Shown here: positions 34,991 through 44,299 of the stretch, in pieces | Layout: the number at the start of each line of letters is the position of its first letter | Position numbering within the stretch: the first letter of the stretch is position 1 | Origin: Flavobacteriaceae bacterium | Lineage (GTDB): Bacteria > Bacteroidota > Bacteroidia > Flavobacteriales > Flavobacteriaceae | Length of the DNA: 64,000 bases | NCBI GenBank assembly: GCA_947452415.1 | Contig: CANGCT010000002.1 | Coordinates: 1-64,000, forward strand | Reading direction: 5' to 3' | The notes under the pieces: model-generated | The model's database searches: none | What the model was told of the DNA's origin: nothing | What the model saw: only the letters and a program-made list of their open reading frames with translations | Translations under genes and position numbers: made by a program

Positions 34991-36598
34991 TTAATCTTTA
35001 ACCAACTTAAATGTAGTACTTGTTTGGTCTATTATTTTTAAGAAATAGATGCCATTTGCTAAAGTTGAAAAATCTTGATTTTCAATAGATTTTCCTTTAA
35101 ATATGAGTTGACCTAAATTAGAATAAAGTTCGTAATTTTCATTTCCAGTATAGGATTTTAAATTTATTTTAAAATGAAACGGATTTGGAAATAGTTTCAT
35201 TTCATTTGTTTCAAAAGTAGAAGTATCGACCGAAAGAAGCGGATTGCAATAGGAAGTTCCTCCAACCAAATTGGTCATTTCACTGCATAAATAGCTGTAA
35301 TTAGAACTTTGAGTAGGAGTAAGGGTTCCCAATAGTAAATTTTGATTGTTGGTTTCTGCAGGGTTATTGGTTAAATTGAAAAACTTTTCGGTTCCATCAT
35401 CAAATTTCATCAATTTATAATCTGCATTTCTCATTGCTTTTCCATCTCCTGAAGTTGGTGTTAGTTTAAAAATTTCAGTAAATTCCCAAGGTCTTACTGA
35501 AGTAGCTTGGTTAGATAATATTGGCAATAAACTATGGCTGTCTACATTTGTTGTTGGAATTTGACTTTGCCAATTAGTATCACCAAAAAGTTCTAATATT
35601 GTAGCAAATAAATCGGTAGTGTTCACTAATGAATTGTTAGTTCTATTTGGATTTACTACATCTGGACCAGAAATAATCATCGGAACAGTAACTCCACCTT
35701 GATAAATGCTTCCTTTTGAAGGATTGCTTTGTGCCACCAAAGAATCATCACCATTGTCGCCAATGAAAATAATATCGGTAGTATCCCATTTCCCAGAACT
35801 AATTAAATAGTCAAAAAAGCGCCCAATTTCTTTGTCCATCGCCTCAGTCATTGCCTGAAAATAAGGAACCGGATTGGCCGTAATATCTGCTTGCGTTCCC
35901 GATAAACCAGTATTAGTAATCAAGTTGGCAGGGGGCAAATGATAAGGAGTATGTGGTGCATTAAATGCTAAATATAAAAAGAAAGGTTTTGTTGTAGGCT
36001 GACTGTTAATATAAGCAATGGCATTATTAACATTTTCAGTTGTGGCATAATTGGTACAAGTTGAACTTACGCCATTAGTAATTTTTGACCAATTATAAAA
36101 TCCAGTAACTAATTGACTAGGTTGTCCTAATGCTCCAGTTAAACTTCCTTCATAGTGATCAAATCCCATTGTAGTAGGGTAGTTGTAACCTATTGGAGCA
36201 AAAGTTGTTAAGTGCCATTTCCCAATACAGGCTTTGGATATTCCGTTTGGGGAATAGATGTTTAGTACCTTTGGAATTATGTTTTCATTGATGCTTAATT
36301 TATTGTTTCCACCATCAACTACATCGCCCACACCAGTTCTAAAACTATACCTACCAGTTAAAATTCCAGCACGAGTTGGTGAACACAATGGATTAGACCA
36401 TGCATTGTTAAAGACAATGCCTCGAGGCAAAAGACGTTTAACATTTGTTAAATTGACAACATTGGCCGCATGATCGGGATAGATGTCACAATAATCTTTA
36501 CCTAAATCATCGGCAATAATTAAAACAACATTTCTTTGTTGAGCATAATTAATAAAACTAATAAGAAATAGAACAACAAGGAAATTTTTATTCAGCAT
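34991..36598 (-). CDS. Secreted sulfatase with T9SS sorting domain
   Basis: A 535-aa arylsulfatase-type hydrolase. The signal peptide ends near FINYAQ. Metal ligands are in IIADDLGKD (D30, D31). The sulfatase signature CSPTRAGILTGR has C72, which would be converted to formylglycine, and R76; IIFIGDNGDD gives later metal ligands. The C-terminal 75 residues are a T9SS type A tail (KLFPNPFHFKINLK..., LANGIYFLKII). It removes sulfate esters from an unknown substrate outside the cell. It lies 2 bp after the DUF1566 gene. Confidence 0.92.
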   Translation of the reverse strand: MLNKNFLVVLFLISFINYAQQRNVVLIIADDLGKDYCDIYPDHAANVVNLTNVKRLLPRGIVFNNAWSNPLCSPTRAGILTGRYSFRTGVGDVVDGGNNKLSINENIIPKVLNIYSPNGISKACIGKWHLTTFAPIGYNYPTTMGFDHYEGSLTGALGQPSQLVTGFYNWSKITNGVSSTCTNYATTENVNNAIAYINSQPTTKPFFLYLAFNAPHTPYHLPPANLITNTGLSGTQADITANPVPYFQAMTEAMDKEIGRFFDYLISSGKWDTTDIIFIGDNGDDSLVAQSNPSKGSIYQGGVTVPMIISGPDVVNPNRTNNSLVNTTDLFATILELFGDTNWQSQIPTTNVDSHSLLPILSNQATSVRPWEFTEIFKLTPTSGDGKAMRNADYKLMKFDDGTEKFFNLTNNPAETNNQNLLLGTLTPTQSSNYSYLCSEMTNLVGGTSYCNPLLSVDTSTFETNEMKLFPNPFHFKINLKSYTGNENYELYSNLGQLIFKGKSIENQDFSTLANGIYFLKIIDQTSTTFKLVKD

Positions 36599-36600
36599 GG

Positions 36601-37806
36601 TTATTTTTTTATAAGTACTTTATAAGTATTTTTTATATTCTCACTAATTAGATTAATGAAATATATTCCGTCTGAAAATTCTTTAACATCAATCTTGTAC
36701 TCGTTTATAATCGATTTTTCTTCTTTGAAGAAAACAATTTTTCCAGAGGTATCGGTTATTTCTATTTGCACCAAATTCAAAACTTTCGGAAAATTTAAAA
36801 GTACATAATTCGATGCAGGGTTAGGATATATTTGAATGTTACTTTTCATTGAGAAATCTGAAGAACCTAAAACAGGATTTCCTCTTACACAAATTACATA
36901 ATTTGAATTAGTCTTGTTGTCATAAGTTGTTATTCCAAATTGTGTATTCCAATACCAAGCACTTGTTAAATTATTAGGATTAGGTAAAAGCGTAGTTGAT
37001 GACCAATAATTGTGAATACCTATGGTGCTAAAATAAGTAGTGTTTACAGAAGGATTAGAATTGCTTTCTATGTTTAAAGATTGTAATTCTTTGATGTTTG
37101 GTAACCGCCAATCTGTTGCATTTGCCAAAGTTAACCCTTCGGCATAAGTAATGGCTTGTTCCCAATTGAATAGGTTAGCGTTAGGCACTTTTTGCCAAAC
37201 CAATTGCGTTACATTATCGGTTACTGTACCATTGCCATTATCTGTAAAATGATTTGTTAAAATTGTTGGTGTTGTTATATCTCTAACTGCTCTTACATGA
37301 TAACTTTTAGTTCCTCCTGCACTGATGGTTTCTGCTTTGGGTTTGTTGCCAATTCCTCCGCCAGAATTAGTGCACCAAACTTTAGAAACATCACCAACTT
37401 GAAAGGTATTTGTCCACCAATATTCTGCACCAGTAGAAGGGAAATAAACTATATCCATTGCAGGATTATTTTTTTGTAAGTTAAGAATACTCATAGCCTC
37501 CATTGGGGTAGGTAATCGCCATCCCGAATAGCCACCAAGGGTAAGTGTGCTGCAATAGGCAATTGCATTTTCTATAGTCATTTCACCGCCGTCCGTTTGT
37601 TGCCACATTAATTGAGTCACATTATCTGTTATCGTACCATTTCCATTATTGGTAAACGAAGGCACATTGATACTGTAATCATGATCTTCGCCAACGGTGG
37701 AAGTATAACTAGTAGTTTGCCCAGTATCGGGCAATAAAAGGATGGATTTGGTTACACTTTGCGCAAAGGATATCGTTGACAGAAGAAGAAATGCTATTTT
37801 GTTCAT
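36601..37806 (-). CDS. Secreted protein with two DUF1566 (Lcl C-terminal) domains and T9SS tail
   Basis: A 401-aa protein with a short signal peptide (MNKIAFLLLSTISFAQS). Two DUF1566 domains lie at about residues 50-180 and 185-315. Each opens with TDNVTQL[MV]WQ and has the WRLP turn (GYSGWRLPTPMEAM; ATDWRLPNIKEL). A T9SS type A tail follows (IQIYPNPASNYVLLNF..., SDGIYFINLI). DUF1566 is a C-type-lectin-like fold seen in Legionella collagen-like adhesins and in many secreted proteins. It could bind carbohydrate or protein at the surface. It is 2 bp after the upstream gene in the operon. Confidence 0.88.
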   Translation of the reverse strand: MNKIAFLLLSTISFAQSVTKSILLLPDTGQTTSYTSTVGEDHDYSINVPSFTNNGNGTITDNVTQLMWQQTDGGEMTIENAIAYCSTLTLGGYSGWRLPTPMEAMSILNLQKNNPAMDIVYFPSTGAEYWWTNTFQVGDVSKVWCTNSGGGIGNKPKAETISAGGTKSYHVRAVRDITTPTILTNHFTDNGNGTVTDNVTQLVWQKVPNANLFNWEQAITYAEGLTLANATDWRLPNIKELQSLNIESNSNPSVNTTYFSTIGIHNYWSSTTLLPNPNNLTSAWYWNTQFGITTYDNKTNSNYVICVRGNPVLGSSDFSMKSNIQIYPNPASNYVLLNFPKVLNLVQIEITDTSGKIVFFKEEKSIINEYKIDVKEFSDGIYFINLISENIKNTYKVLIKK

Positions 37807-37808
37807 AT

Positions 37809-39032
37809 TTAATTTAGAATTAATTTTTTTGAAATTTCAAAATCTTCACAATTGATTTTCACAATATAAACACCAGATGAAAATTTAGAAGTTTCAATTG
37901 TTTTTAAATAGTTATTTGAACTAAAAATTAATTCTCCTAATAAATTATAAATTTGAATACTTTTTAGTTTGTCTTGAATGTTAGAAGTGGTTTCTATTTC
38001 AAATTGATTTTTTGCTGGATTTGGATAGATTCGAATTTGATTTTCATTTTCTAAATTTGTGTTATTAGATAAACTTGCTGCCACCGTTTTTCTAACAATC
38101 ACTTCATTATCTAAAATAACATTGGTGCTCCATATAAATTGAGCATCATTTGTTGGATTATCAAAAATATTTGTAAAATTGGTATATGCGGGTTTATTGT
38201 CAACTCCAATTGTAGCATTAGAATATAAAGTAGCAGCTGGCCAAGAACTATCATCAAATGTTACTTGAGTCCAATTTGCAGGTCGTGCCCAATGTAAGCC
38301 ATAATAATTATTGCCAGAATTGCTATCAGCAGTACTACAATTTCCAGATAAGCGTAAAGAACCGTTTTCTGTTGGACAAGTTAAATCCATAATTGGAGCA
38401 GTATAAAATGTTTGTGCTTTCCAATCCGAACCTGTTTTCGCAATTATTGAATTATTCAAGTCTTTAAAAACAGCGACCATTCCACCATCTCCACAATGGA
38501 AGCTATATGCACCGCTAGTTTCTGCTCCAACACCTAAGCGTTCTTCCCAATCTACCAACAACATTGCAATTGTAAAAGGTCGATTAACCTTAAATCGAAC
38601 AATATTTGAATTAAATTGAGTATAAGGAACATTGTCTTTGCCAACTTGTACTCCATTTACATACATTTCAAAATAATTGTCTGAAAAAATATATGCTGTT
38701 ATTATTTCTCCATTAGTATCAACTGTAACTATATCAGAACCATTTAATGCAGCTAATGCATTAGTTTCATTAGCATAATTATGACCATTACAAATATTGT
38801 TTAAATCGGATGCAAAAGGAAAAGAAGTATTGGAATAATTAGTTATTGCAGGTACTGTCCATATGGAATTGTCAATTGCTGTAATTGTTCCTTCAGCAGA
38901 AATTCGACCACCAGAACAAGTATATAAATTTGATATAGTAGTAGTAGCCAATCCATGAGTCACGGAAGCTGTTCCAGTGTATTGAGCAATACTAGATATT
39001 GAATACAATACTAATAAGTTTACTATTTTCAT
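37809..39032 (-). CDS. Secreted T9SS-tagged protein of unknown function
   Basis: A 407-aa protein I do not recognise. A signal peptide (MKIVNLLVLYSISSIAQ) is followed by beta-rich regions that look like galactose-binding-like (jelly-roll) modules: DNYFEMYVNGVQVGKD at about 118-133 and a second one with WTQVTFDDSSWPAA at about 253-266 and IWSTNVILDNEVIVRKT. Cys are in TCSGG, NICNGH, FHCGDGG and NCST. A T9SS tail (IRIYPNPAKNQFEIE, SSGVYIVKI) ends it. It is 3 bp from the YHYH gene and 2 bp from the DUF1566 gene. The fold is inferred from appearance only. Confidence 0.8.
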   Translation of the reverse strand: MKIVNLLVLYSISSIAQYTGTASVTHGLATTTISNLYTCSGGRISAEGTITAIDNSIWTVPAITNYSNTSFPFASDLNNICNGHNYANETNALAALNGSDIVTVDTNGEIITAYIFSDNYFEMYVNGVQVGKDNVPYTQFNSNIVRFKVNRPFTIAMLLVDWEERLGVGAETSGAYSFHCGDGGMVAVFKDLNNSIIAKTGSDWKAQTFYTAPIMDLTCPTENGSLRLSGNCSTADSNSGNNYYGLHWARPANWTQVTFDDSSWPAATLYSNATIGVDNKPAYTNFTNIFDNPTNDAQFIWSTNVILDNEVIVRKTVAASLSNNTNLENENQIRIYPNPAKNQFEIETTSNIQDKLKSIQIYNLLGELIFSSNNYLKTIETSKFSSGVYIVKINCEDFEISKKLILN

Positions 39033-39035
39033 TTA

Positions 39036-40640
39036 TTATTTTACTAATAGTTTTTTAGTTATTTGTGCATTTGAAAATTGAAATTTTACAAAATAGGTGC
39101 CAGAAGCTAAGTTTTTTATATCAATATTTGATTTAAAACCATCTGTTTTTAAAATCAAATCTCCTTTAATTCCATATATAGCAACGTTTTGGATGTCATT
39201 TTCACTACTATCAGATCCAAAATTAATTTGCAGAATATCTTTTGCTGGATTAGGATATAATGTAATTGCATTATCCAATGCAAAAACATTGTTTGCTAAT
39301 GGAACCGTACATTGTGTGAAACCATTATAATTTGTAGTTGTTGTTCCAGATGGTGTTACATAATTAAAAGTATAAGTTGAACCGCTCCAACTAAAATTTG
39401 TTGCATATCCAGGAGTTCCATTTAAAGTATAAGAAAGGTTATATCCATTATTATTTGTATTAGCAACGCAGGAAGTTATAAGTGCGCCTGAAAGAGGTGT
39501 CCAGTTTTCATTTCTAACTGGATGAGCAGCTGCTTGAGGAATCAATTGATAGGTAGAGTCTTCAGTTACTTGTCCTACAAAACTTCCTATCATATAAGGC
39601 GCAGTTGAAGTGCCGTGGTAATGATATACACCATTAGTTCCTATATGACCGTGATTAGTATCTAAAGCGGTCATTGGAGTTCCATCAGGCTCTAAATTAC
39701 CATAAACAGCAAATCCATCAAGTGCAAATGCACACGGAAGGTTTGTTGTTGTTTGTCCTAAAGTGTATAAATGAATAGGTGCGGTATGGTAATGATAGTC
39801 ATCTGCACGACCACAATGACCTCCATAATTATCTAATTGACCATCTGTATAGGAATCTACTCCAGTATTTGTATGGTAATTAAAAATAGGTACACCATTA
39901 GCTGCAATAGCAATAGCCCCACGCGTAAAATGTACGTTATCAATTAGTGTTGGAGTTGCAGCAATTACAGGGTTTAAAGGAATACTCCAATGGTTGGCTC
40001 CAATATAACATTGCGGGTTGGGTACTTGTTGTTGCCAACCATGATTGGATATTCCAACCATCATAGTATGGTTTGGAATTCCTTTGCTTTCTACATAAAA
40101 ATAATTATTATCCCATGATGTATGAACGTTTGGAATGAATGGAATAAAAGCAGAATTTACAAAGTTAGGATCAGTAGTGGTAAGTAATTTTTTGCCAAAA
40201 CTAAATAAAGTCATCACTAAACCAGCAAAAAGTATTGGAACTAAATATTTTATTTTTTTTCTTTCTGCGATTTTGAAAATACATATCCCAAAAACCAATA
40301 AAAAAATAACAATCAGTAAAGATTTTATTAAGAAAGGAGAATTATTTTCCGACTTTTTTACTGAAGGAATAGAAGTATTTAAATAAATAATAGCTTCTTC
40401 TCTTTTCTTTACATACGCTTGATCAGCATCTGAAAGTGATTCTAAAGGAACATTAATAATTCTATTTTGCGCATCTTCAATAGATACTAATCCATTTTTT
40501 AATTTACTAAAAGATCCGTCAATAAAAGTATTATCCTTTTGAATAGACCAATGTCTTAATACAATTTTTTCGTAATTTAAAGTATGCGAAAACATATAAC
40601 TGTTCAACATACAGACTAGAATTAGGATGATTTTTTTCAT
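39036..40640 (-). CDS. YHYH domain protein with SHD1-like N-terminus, two internal membrane helices and T9SS tail
   Basis: A 534-aa protein. Order: signal peptide (1-18); an SHD1/SLA1-like segment at about 28-80 (HWSIQKDNTFIDGSFSKLKNG..., VPLESLSDADQAYV); predicted membrane helices at about 104-123 and 131-148; then the YHYH domain. That domain has YGGHCGRADDYHYHTAP and HIGTNGVYHYHGTS, plus ALDGFAVYG. A cysteine-containing linker and a T9SS tail (ITLYPNPAKDILQINF, LASGTYFVKF) follow. YHYH function is unknown; the His-rich motifs suggest metal binding. Membrane helices inside a T9SS cargo are unusual. Confidence 0.85.
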   Translation of the reverse strand: MKKIILILVCMLNSYMFSHTLNYEKIVLRHWSIQKDNTFIDGSFSKLKNGLVSIEDAQNRIINVPLESLSDADQAYVKKREEAIIYLNTSIPSVKKSENNSPFLIKSLLIVIFLLVFGICIFKIAERKKIKYLVPILFAGLVMTLFSFGKKLLTTTDPNFVNSAFIPFIPNVHTSWDNNYFYVESKGIPNHTMMVGISNHGWQQQVPNPQCYIGANHWSIPLNPVIAATPTLIDNVHFTRGAIAIAANGVPIFNYHTNTGVDSYTDGQLDNYGGHCGRADDYHYHTAPIHLYTLGQTTTNLPCAFALDGFAVYGNLEPDGTPMTALDTNHGHIGTNGVYHYHGTSTAPYMIGSFVGQVTEDSTYQLIPQAAAHPVRNENWTPLSGALITSCVANTNNNGYNLSYTLNGTPGYATNFSWSGSTYTFNYVTPSGTTTTNYNGFTQCTVPLANNVFALDNAITLYPNPAKDILQINFGSDSSENDIQNVAIYGIKGDLILKTDGFKSNIDIKNLASGTYFVKFQFSNAQITKKLLVK

Positions 40641-40712
40641 AATTTATGATTTATGTTTTTTAGATGCCATTAATATAAAATTCTTGTACAATTTACTTAT
40701 TTTTTTCTTGAG

Positions 40713-42452
40713 TTACCTTTTTAATAGTAATTTTCCAGATTTTACTTCTCCGTTTTCTCCCGAAATTTTATAAAAATAGGCTCCATTTATGGCATCACCA
40801 CCACCATTGTTAGTACCATCCCAAATAACTTGGAATTTTCCTTCATTCACAAAGTTTCCATTTATTAGTTCTTTAACAATTTGTCCTAATTCATTATAGA
40901 TAGTTATCGAAATATTCTGAGGAGAATTCAAAGTAAAAGCAATAGTTGTTTCTTTAGAAAAAGGGTTAGGATAGGCAATTTCGTCAGCATAATTGCTGTT
41001 CCAAATTACAGCAGAATTAGTACTTAGATTATAACAATTACTCAATCCGATGGTATAGGTAGCTGAAATATCTTTATTGTGTCTAGTTGCTGATTCATTT
41101 GCAGGTAAATAGGCACGAACATAATCTACTTGGAGTCCAGTTCCTGTAACAGTTACTCTTAAATGACCAGAATTTCCTACAATTTGTCCTGCAAGATATC
41201 CATAAGTTGCAGCTTGTGACGGATAATTAAAATTTGGTAAACTAGGTTGTGGCGTTTCTTGATATACTAAACAATCTTTATCTTGCTTAACATACAAATG
41301 GTCGTGCCCGTGAAAAAATATATTTACATGATTTTCTGTTAATAAATCTTTAATAGGTTTATACCATCCTGGTCTATAAGTTGCAAAACCAGGAGTTACA
41401 CCATCAGAATTCATGCCTCCCCATTCGTATTTATCAGCATATTCAGTACCTCCACGACCTTCTGGATCGCCACCAACAATTTGATGCGAGAAAATGAATT
41501 TGAATTTAGCGTTACTGTTTTCCAAAGTAGTTCTAAGCCAATTGTATTGTGTTGCTCCCAGTGACCAATACCAACCGGTATTTGCATTTGCATTTGGTTT
41601 CGGATTTGTGTTCCAATAAGGATCAATTACAAGAAATAAAGCATCTCCCCATGTCCAAGAATAATATGCTTTTCTTTGTCCAGGCGTATTATTGGGTCCT
41701 ACAAAATTTTCTGTTGTACTATCACCAGAATAAAATCCATCAGGCCCAGGATTTAAAAAATATTTTTGTCTTTCTTGGGTATTCCAAATAGCAATATTAT
41801 TGGCAGTCCCATCTAAATTCCAACCTGCTTCGCCTTCATGGTTTCCTAACACATTAAATAACGGAACAGAATGGCAAATGGTTTCGTAATTTGAGCGAAG
41901 TAAATTACATCGGTATCCAATTGTATCATGTGGAATTGTATTTGTAGTAAGGTTTTTTAATTTATCCGTCATTAAAAAATCTCCTAAATCAATCATGAAA
42001 TCTGGGTTATCTTCTAATTGGTTTTGCAAACATCTTTGATATAATGCAACGTTTGTAGACGCATCCATATGTGGATCGGCTTGAACTACAAATGTATACG
42101 GGCTTCCAAGTTGCCTTTGTGTGTGAAAATAATGCTCTGTTCGAGAAGTAAAATTTATATCTCCCGGATTTCTATGAACTACTCTATAATAGTATTTAGT
42201 ATCAGGTTGTAAACCATTAATTGTTATTTCTGCAGGTTCATTTGCTGCAAAGGTTTGCCAACTTGTTTGTGATGGATAGACACCACTTGTAGCACCATAT
42301 TGCACTGCCATTTCTGCCGCTGTTGAAAAGAACATATTAATTGAAATACCAGTATCTCTTGGTTTTCCCAATATTTCTTGTCTAGAAACAGTTTGAGCAT
42401 TAATAGTAAAAACAAATGATAATGTTAAAATAAATATATAATAATTTTTCAT
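40713..42452 (-). CDS. Secreted metallophosphoesterase with purple-acid-phosphatase-like N-domain and T9SS tail (second copy)
   Basis: A 579-aa hydrolase. A signal peptide (MKNYYIFILTLSFVFTINAQ) is followed by an Fn3-like purple acid phosphatase N-domain (about 25-115, ITINGLQPDTKYYYRVVH). The calcineurin-type core has QADPHMD, IDLGDFL, VLGNHEGE, FSHQIVGG and FFHGHDHLY, so all metal-site blocks are present. A T9SS tail (EIAYPNPFSKETTIAF, INGAYFYKISG) ends it. It probably releases phosphate from organic esters outside the cell. It is 11 bp after its homologue at 42464-44179; a 72-bp gap precedes the YHYH gene. Confidence 0.9.
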   Translation of the reverse strand: MKNYYIFILTLSFVFTINAQTVSRQEILGKPRDTGISINMFFSTAAEMAVQYGATSGVYPSQTSWQTFAANEPAEITINGLQPDTKYYYRVVHRNPGDINFTSRTEHYFHTQRQLGSPYTFVVQADPHMDASTNVALYQRCLQNQLEDNPDFMIDLGDFLMTDKLKNLTTNTIPHDTIGYRCNLLRSNYETICHSVPLFNVLGNHEGEAGWNLDGTANNIAIWNTQERQKYFLNPGPDGFYSGDSTTENFVGPNNTPGQRKAYYSWTWGDALFLVIDPYWNTNPKPNANANTGWYWSLGATQYNWLRTTLENSNAKFKFIFSHQIVGGDPEGRGGTEYADKYEWGGMNSDGVTPGFATYRPGWYKPIKDLLTENHVNIFFHGHDHLYVKQDKDCLVYQETPQPSLPNFNYPSQAATYGYLAGQIVGNSGHLRVTVTGTGLQVDYVRAYLPANESATRHNKDISATYTIGLSNCYNLSTNSAVIWNSNYADEIAYPNPFSKETTIAFTLNSPQNISITIYNELGQIVKELINGNFVNEGKFQVIWDGTNNGGGDAINGAYFYKISGENGEVKSGKLLLKR

Positions 42453-42463
42453 CTTAATTTAGT

Positions 42464-44179
42464 TTAGTGTTTGATCATTATCTTTTTAGTTAATCTTGAA
42501 TTTTCGTCTATCTTTAAAAAGTAAACTCCATCTGGAATTTTAGATATATCTATTTCATTTGATTCAAATAATAGTAATGATTGTCCAAGAATATTTGTTA
42601 TTTCATAATGATGGTTATAAGTATTATCTGTAAAATAAATATTTAATATATCGTTAGCTGGATTTGGAAAAGCAATAACCTCCGATTTTGTACTAGCTAC
42701 TTCATTTGAATTTAAGGCGCAAGTACCAACTGTATACGAATAGCCAATTTCTCCATTTGTATGACCTGCAGAACCATTTGTACCAGGAATGTAAGATTTC
42801 ACATAATCTACAGTAACACAATCTGGCGTTACATTTACTTTAATATGTCCCGTGCCATCTAAAGTTACATCGGTATATGCGGTTGCATTTGCAGTATAAC
42901 CAAAGGTATAAGTAGCATCGCTAGGCATAGGGACTTCTTGATAGACAACTCCATTTAATTGTTCTTTTGCGTACAAATGATCGTGTCCTTGAAAGAAAAT
43001 ATCTACCCCTGTATCTTCAAATACTTTTTGAATTGGTTTTCCCCAACCAGGACGGTATTGATCAAATTTATATTGATTGTTTTGCATTCCTCCCCATTCG
43101 TATCCAGTTGCCCAAGCACTACCTCCGCGACCTTGACCCCTAGAATGATGTGCAAAAACAAATTTATGAGTTGCAGTGCTATTTTCTAATACTCCTCGCA
43201 TCCATAAATATTGAGCTTGCCCTAATGTCCAATCCCAGTTTTGTGGCTTAGATCCATCCGCAGGAGTTGCACCAGGAAATATTTCGGTTCTATACACGTC
43301 TAATACTACAAAAAGAGCGTCGCCCCAAGTCCAAGCATAATAATTTTCAGGCATGCCAATTCCAAAATCTTCGACAGTACTGTTTCCTGAATAAAAATTA
43401 TTTGGAAATGGGTTTGGATAATAATATTTTCTCCATTGTGTTCCCCAAACTCCAATTCCGTTTGGAGCAACTGGTAATGAGTTGGTTGAAGTGGTATAAA
43501 TTCCATTTACATTAAGAAAATAATCATTTTCTCCTTCGTGATTTCCTAAACAAACATAAAATGGAATCGAAGTGCATACAGCTCCAAGATATTCTCTGTA
43601 ATTTTTATGCAAAATATCCATATCATTACTACTAGTGACAGTAGGGGCGTGGTCATCACCAAATATATCTCCTAAGGATAGCATAAAATCAGGATTTTCG
43701 GATGCTTCATTTGTAAGAGTAGTTTGATACATTGCTGCATTTGAGTAGTTACTATATAAGTGTTCATCGGCTTCTACCGTAAATGTAAAATTACTTCCTG
43801 CAGAGCGCTGGGTTTGAAAATGGTATTCTGGAGTTGTTGAATAAGTAGATGCCCCAATAAGTTTATATTGCATTCTATAATAATATTTAGAATTTGGCAA
43901 TAATCCAGTTAAATCAATTTCATCAGGAACATTTGAAGCGTTAGTATAAGTAATGGATGTGTTTGTGTAATTCCCGGTTTGTAAACCATATTCTAAAAAA
44001 TAGTTCACATTTTGATCAAATAAGATACTTGCAGTAATTGAAGTATTAGTTGGTCTTCCTAAAATAATGGATTTTTGTTGTGCCTGATTTTTTTGATAGG
44101 AGATACAGATAAGTCCAATTAAAACTATTTTATTTGTCCATTTTTTTGCTAAATAAAATAAAGAATAATTATTTTTCAT
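42464..44179 (-). CDS. Secreted metallophosphoesterase with purple-acid-phosphatase-like N-domain and T9SS tail (first copy)
   Basis: A 571-aa paralogue of the next gene in the operon. A hydrophobic signal region (IVLIGLICISYQKNQAQ) lies after a basic start. The Fn3-like N-domain (EIDLTGLLPNSKYYYRMQY) is followed by phosphoesterase blocks VEADEHL, LSLGDIFGDD, VCLGNHEGEND, FAHHSRGQGRGG and FFQGHDHLY. A T9SS tail (VIAFPNPANDILNIYF, IPDGVYFLKID) ends it. It is the first gene of the seven-gene operon; no convincing TAnnTTTG promoter is visible in the 66 bp upstream. Confidence 0.9.
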   Translation of the reverse strand: MKNNYSLFYLAKKWTNKIVLIGLICISYQKNQAQQKSIILGRPTNTSITASILFDQNVNYFLEYGLQTGNYTNTSITYTNASNVPDEIDLTGLLPNSKYYYRMQYKLIGASTYSTTPEYHFQTQRSAGSNFTFTVEADEHLYSNYSNAAMYQTTLTNEASENPDFMLSLGDIFGDDHAPTVTSSNDMDILHKNYREYLGAVCTSIPFYVCLGNHEGENDYFLNVNGIYTTSTNSLPVAPNGIGVWGTQWRKYYYPNPFPNNFYSGNSTVEDFGIGMPENYYAWTWGDALFVVLDVYRTEIFPGATPADGSKPQNWDWTLGQAQYLWMRGVLENSTATHKFVFAHHSRGQGRGGSAWATGYEWGGMQNNQYKFDQYRPGWGKPIQKVFEDTGVDIFFQGHDHLYAKEQLNGVVYQEVPMPSDATYTFGYTANATAYTDVTLDGTGHIKVNVTPDCVTVDYVKSYIPGTNGSAGHTNGEIGYSYTVGTCALNSNEVASTKSEVIAFPNPANDILNIYFTDNTYNHHYEITNILGQSLLLFESNEIDISKIPDGVYFLKIDENSRLTKKIMIKH

Positions 44180-44240
44180 AAACTTTTTTTTGGTTATAAT
44201 AGTTGTTAAGACTTTAAAAATGAAATATGGTTTAATTGTA

Positions 44241-44278
44241 AAAAAAAATCCTTTAAAAATTTTACTTTTAAAGGATTT
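44241..44278 (-). terminator. Terminator after trxB
   Basis: A perfect 13-bp stem, AAATCCTTTAAAA at 44246-44258 and TTTTAAAGGATTT at 44266-44278, followed by T residues on the minus strand. It separates trxB from the secreted operon. Confidence 0.85.
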
Positions 44279-44299
44279 AAATCTTAAACTGAGGAAATA

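Noticed and set aside
40713-44179. Assembly duplication of the metallophosphoesterase gene
   Set aside because: The two copies differ throughout and in length; they are true paralogues.
34418-44179. A polysaccharide utilisation locus
   Set aside because: There is no SusC/SusD pair, glycoside hydrolase or hybrid two-component regulator in or next to the operon; one sulfatase alone does not make such a locus.
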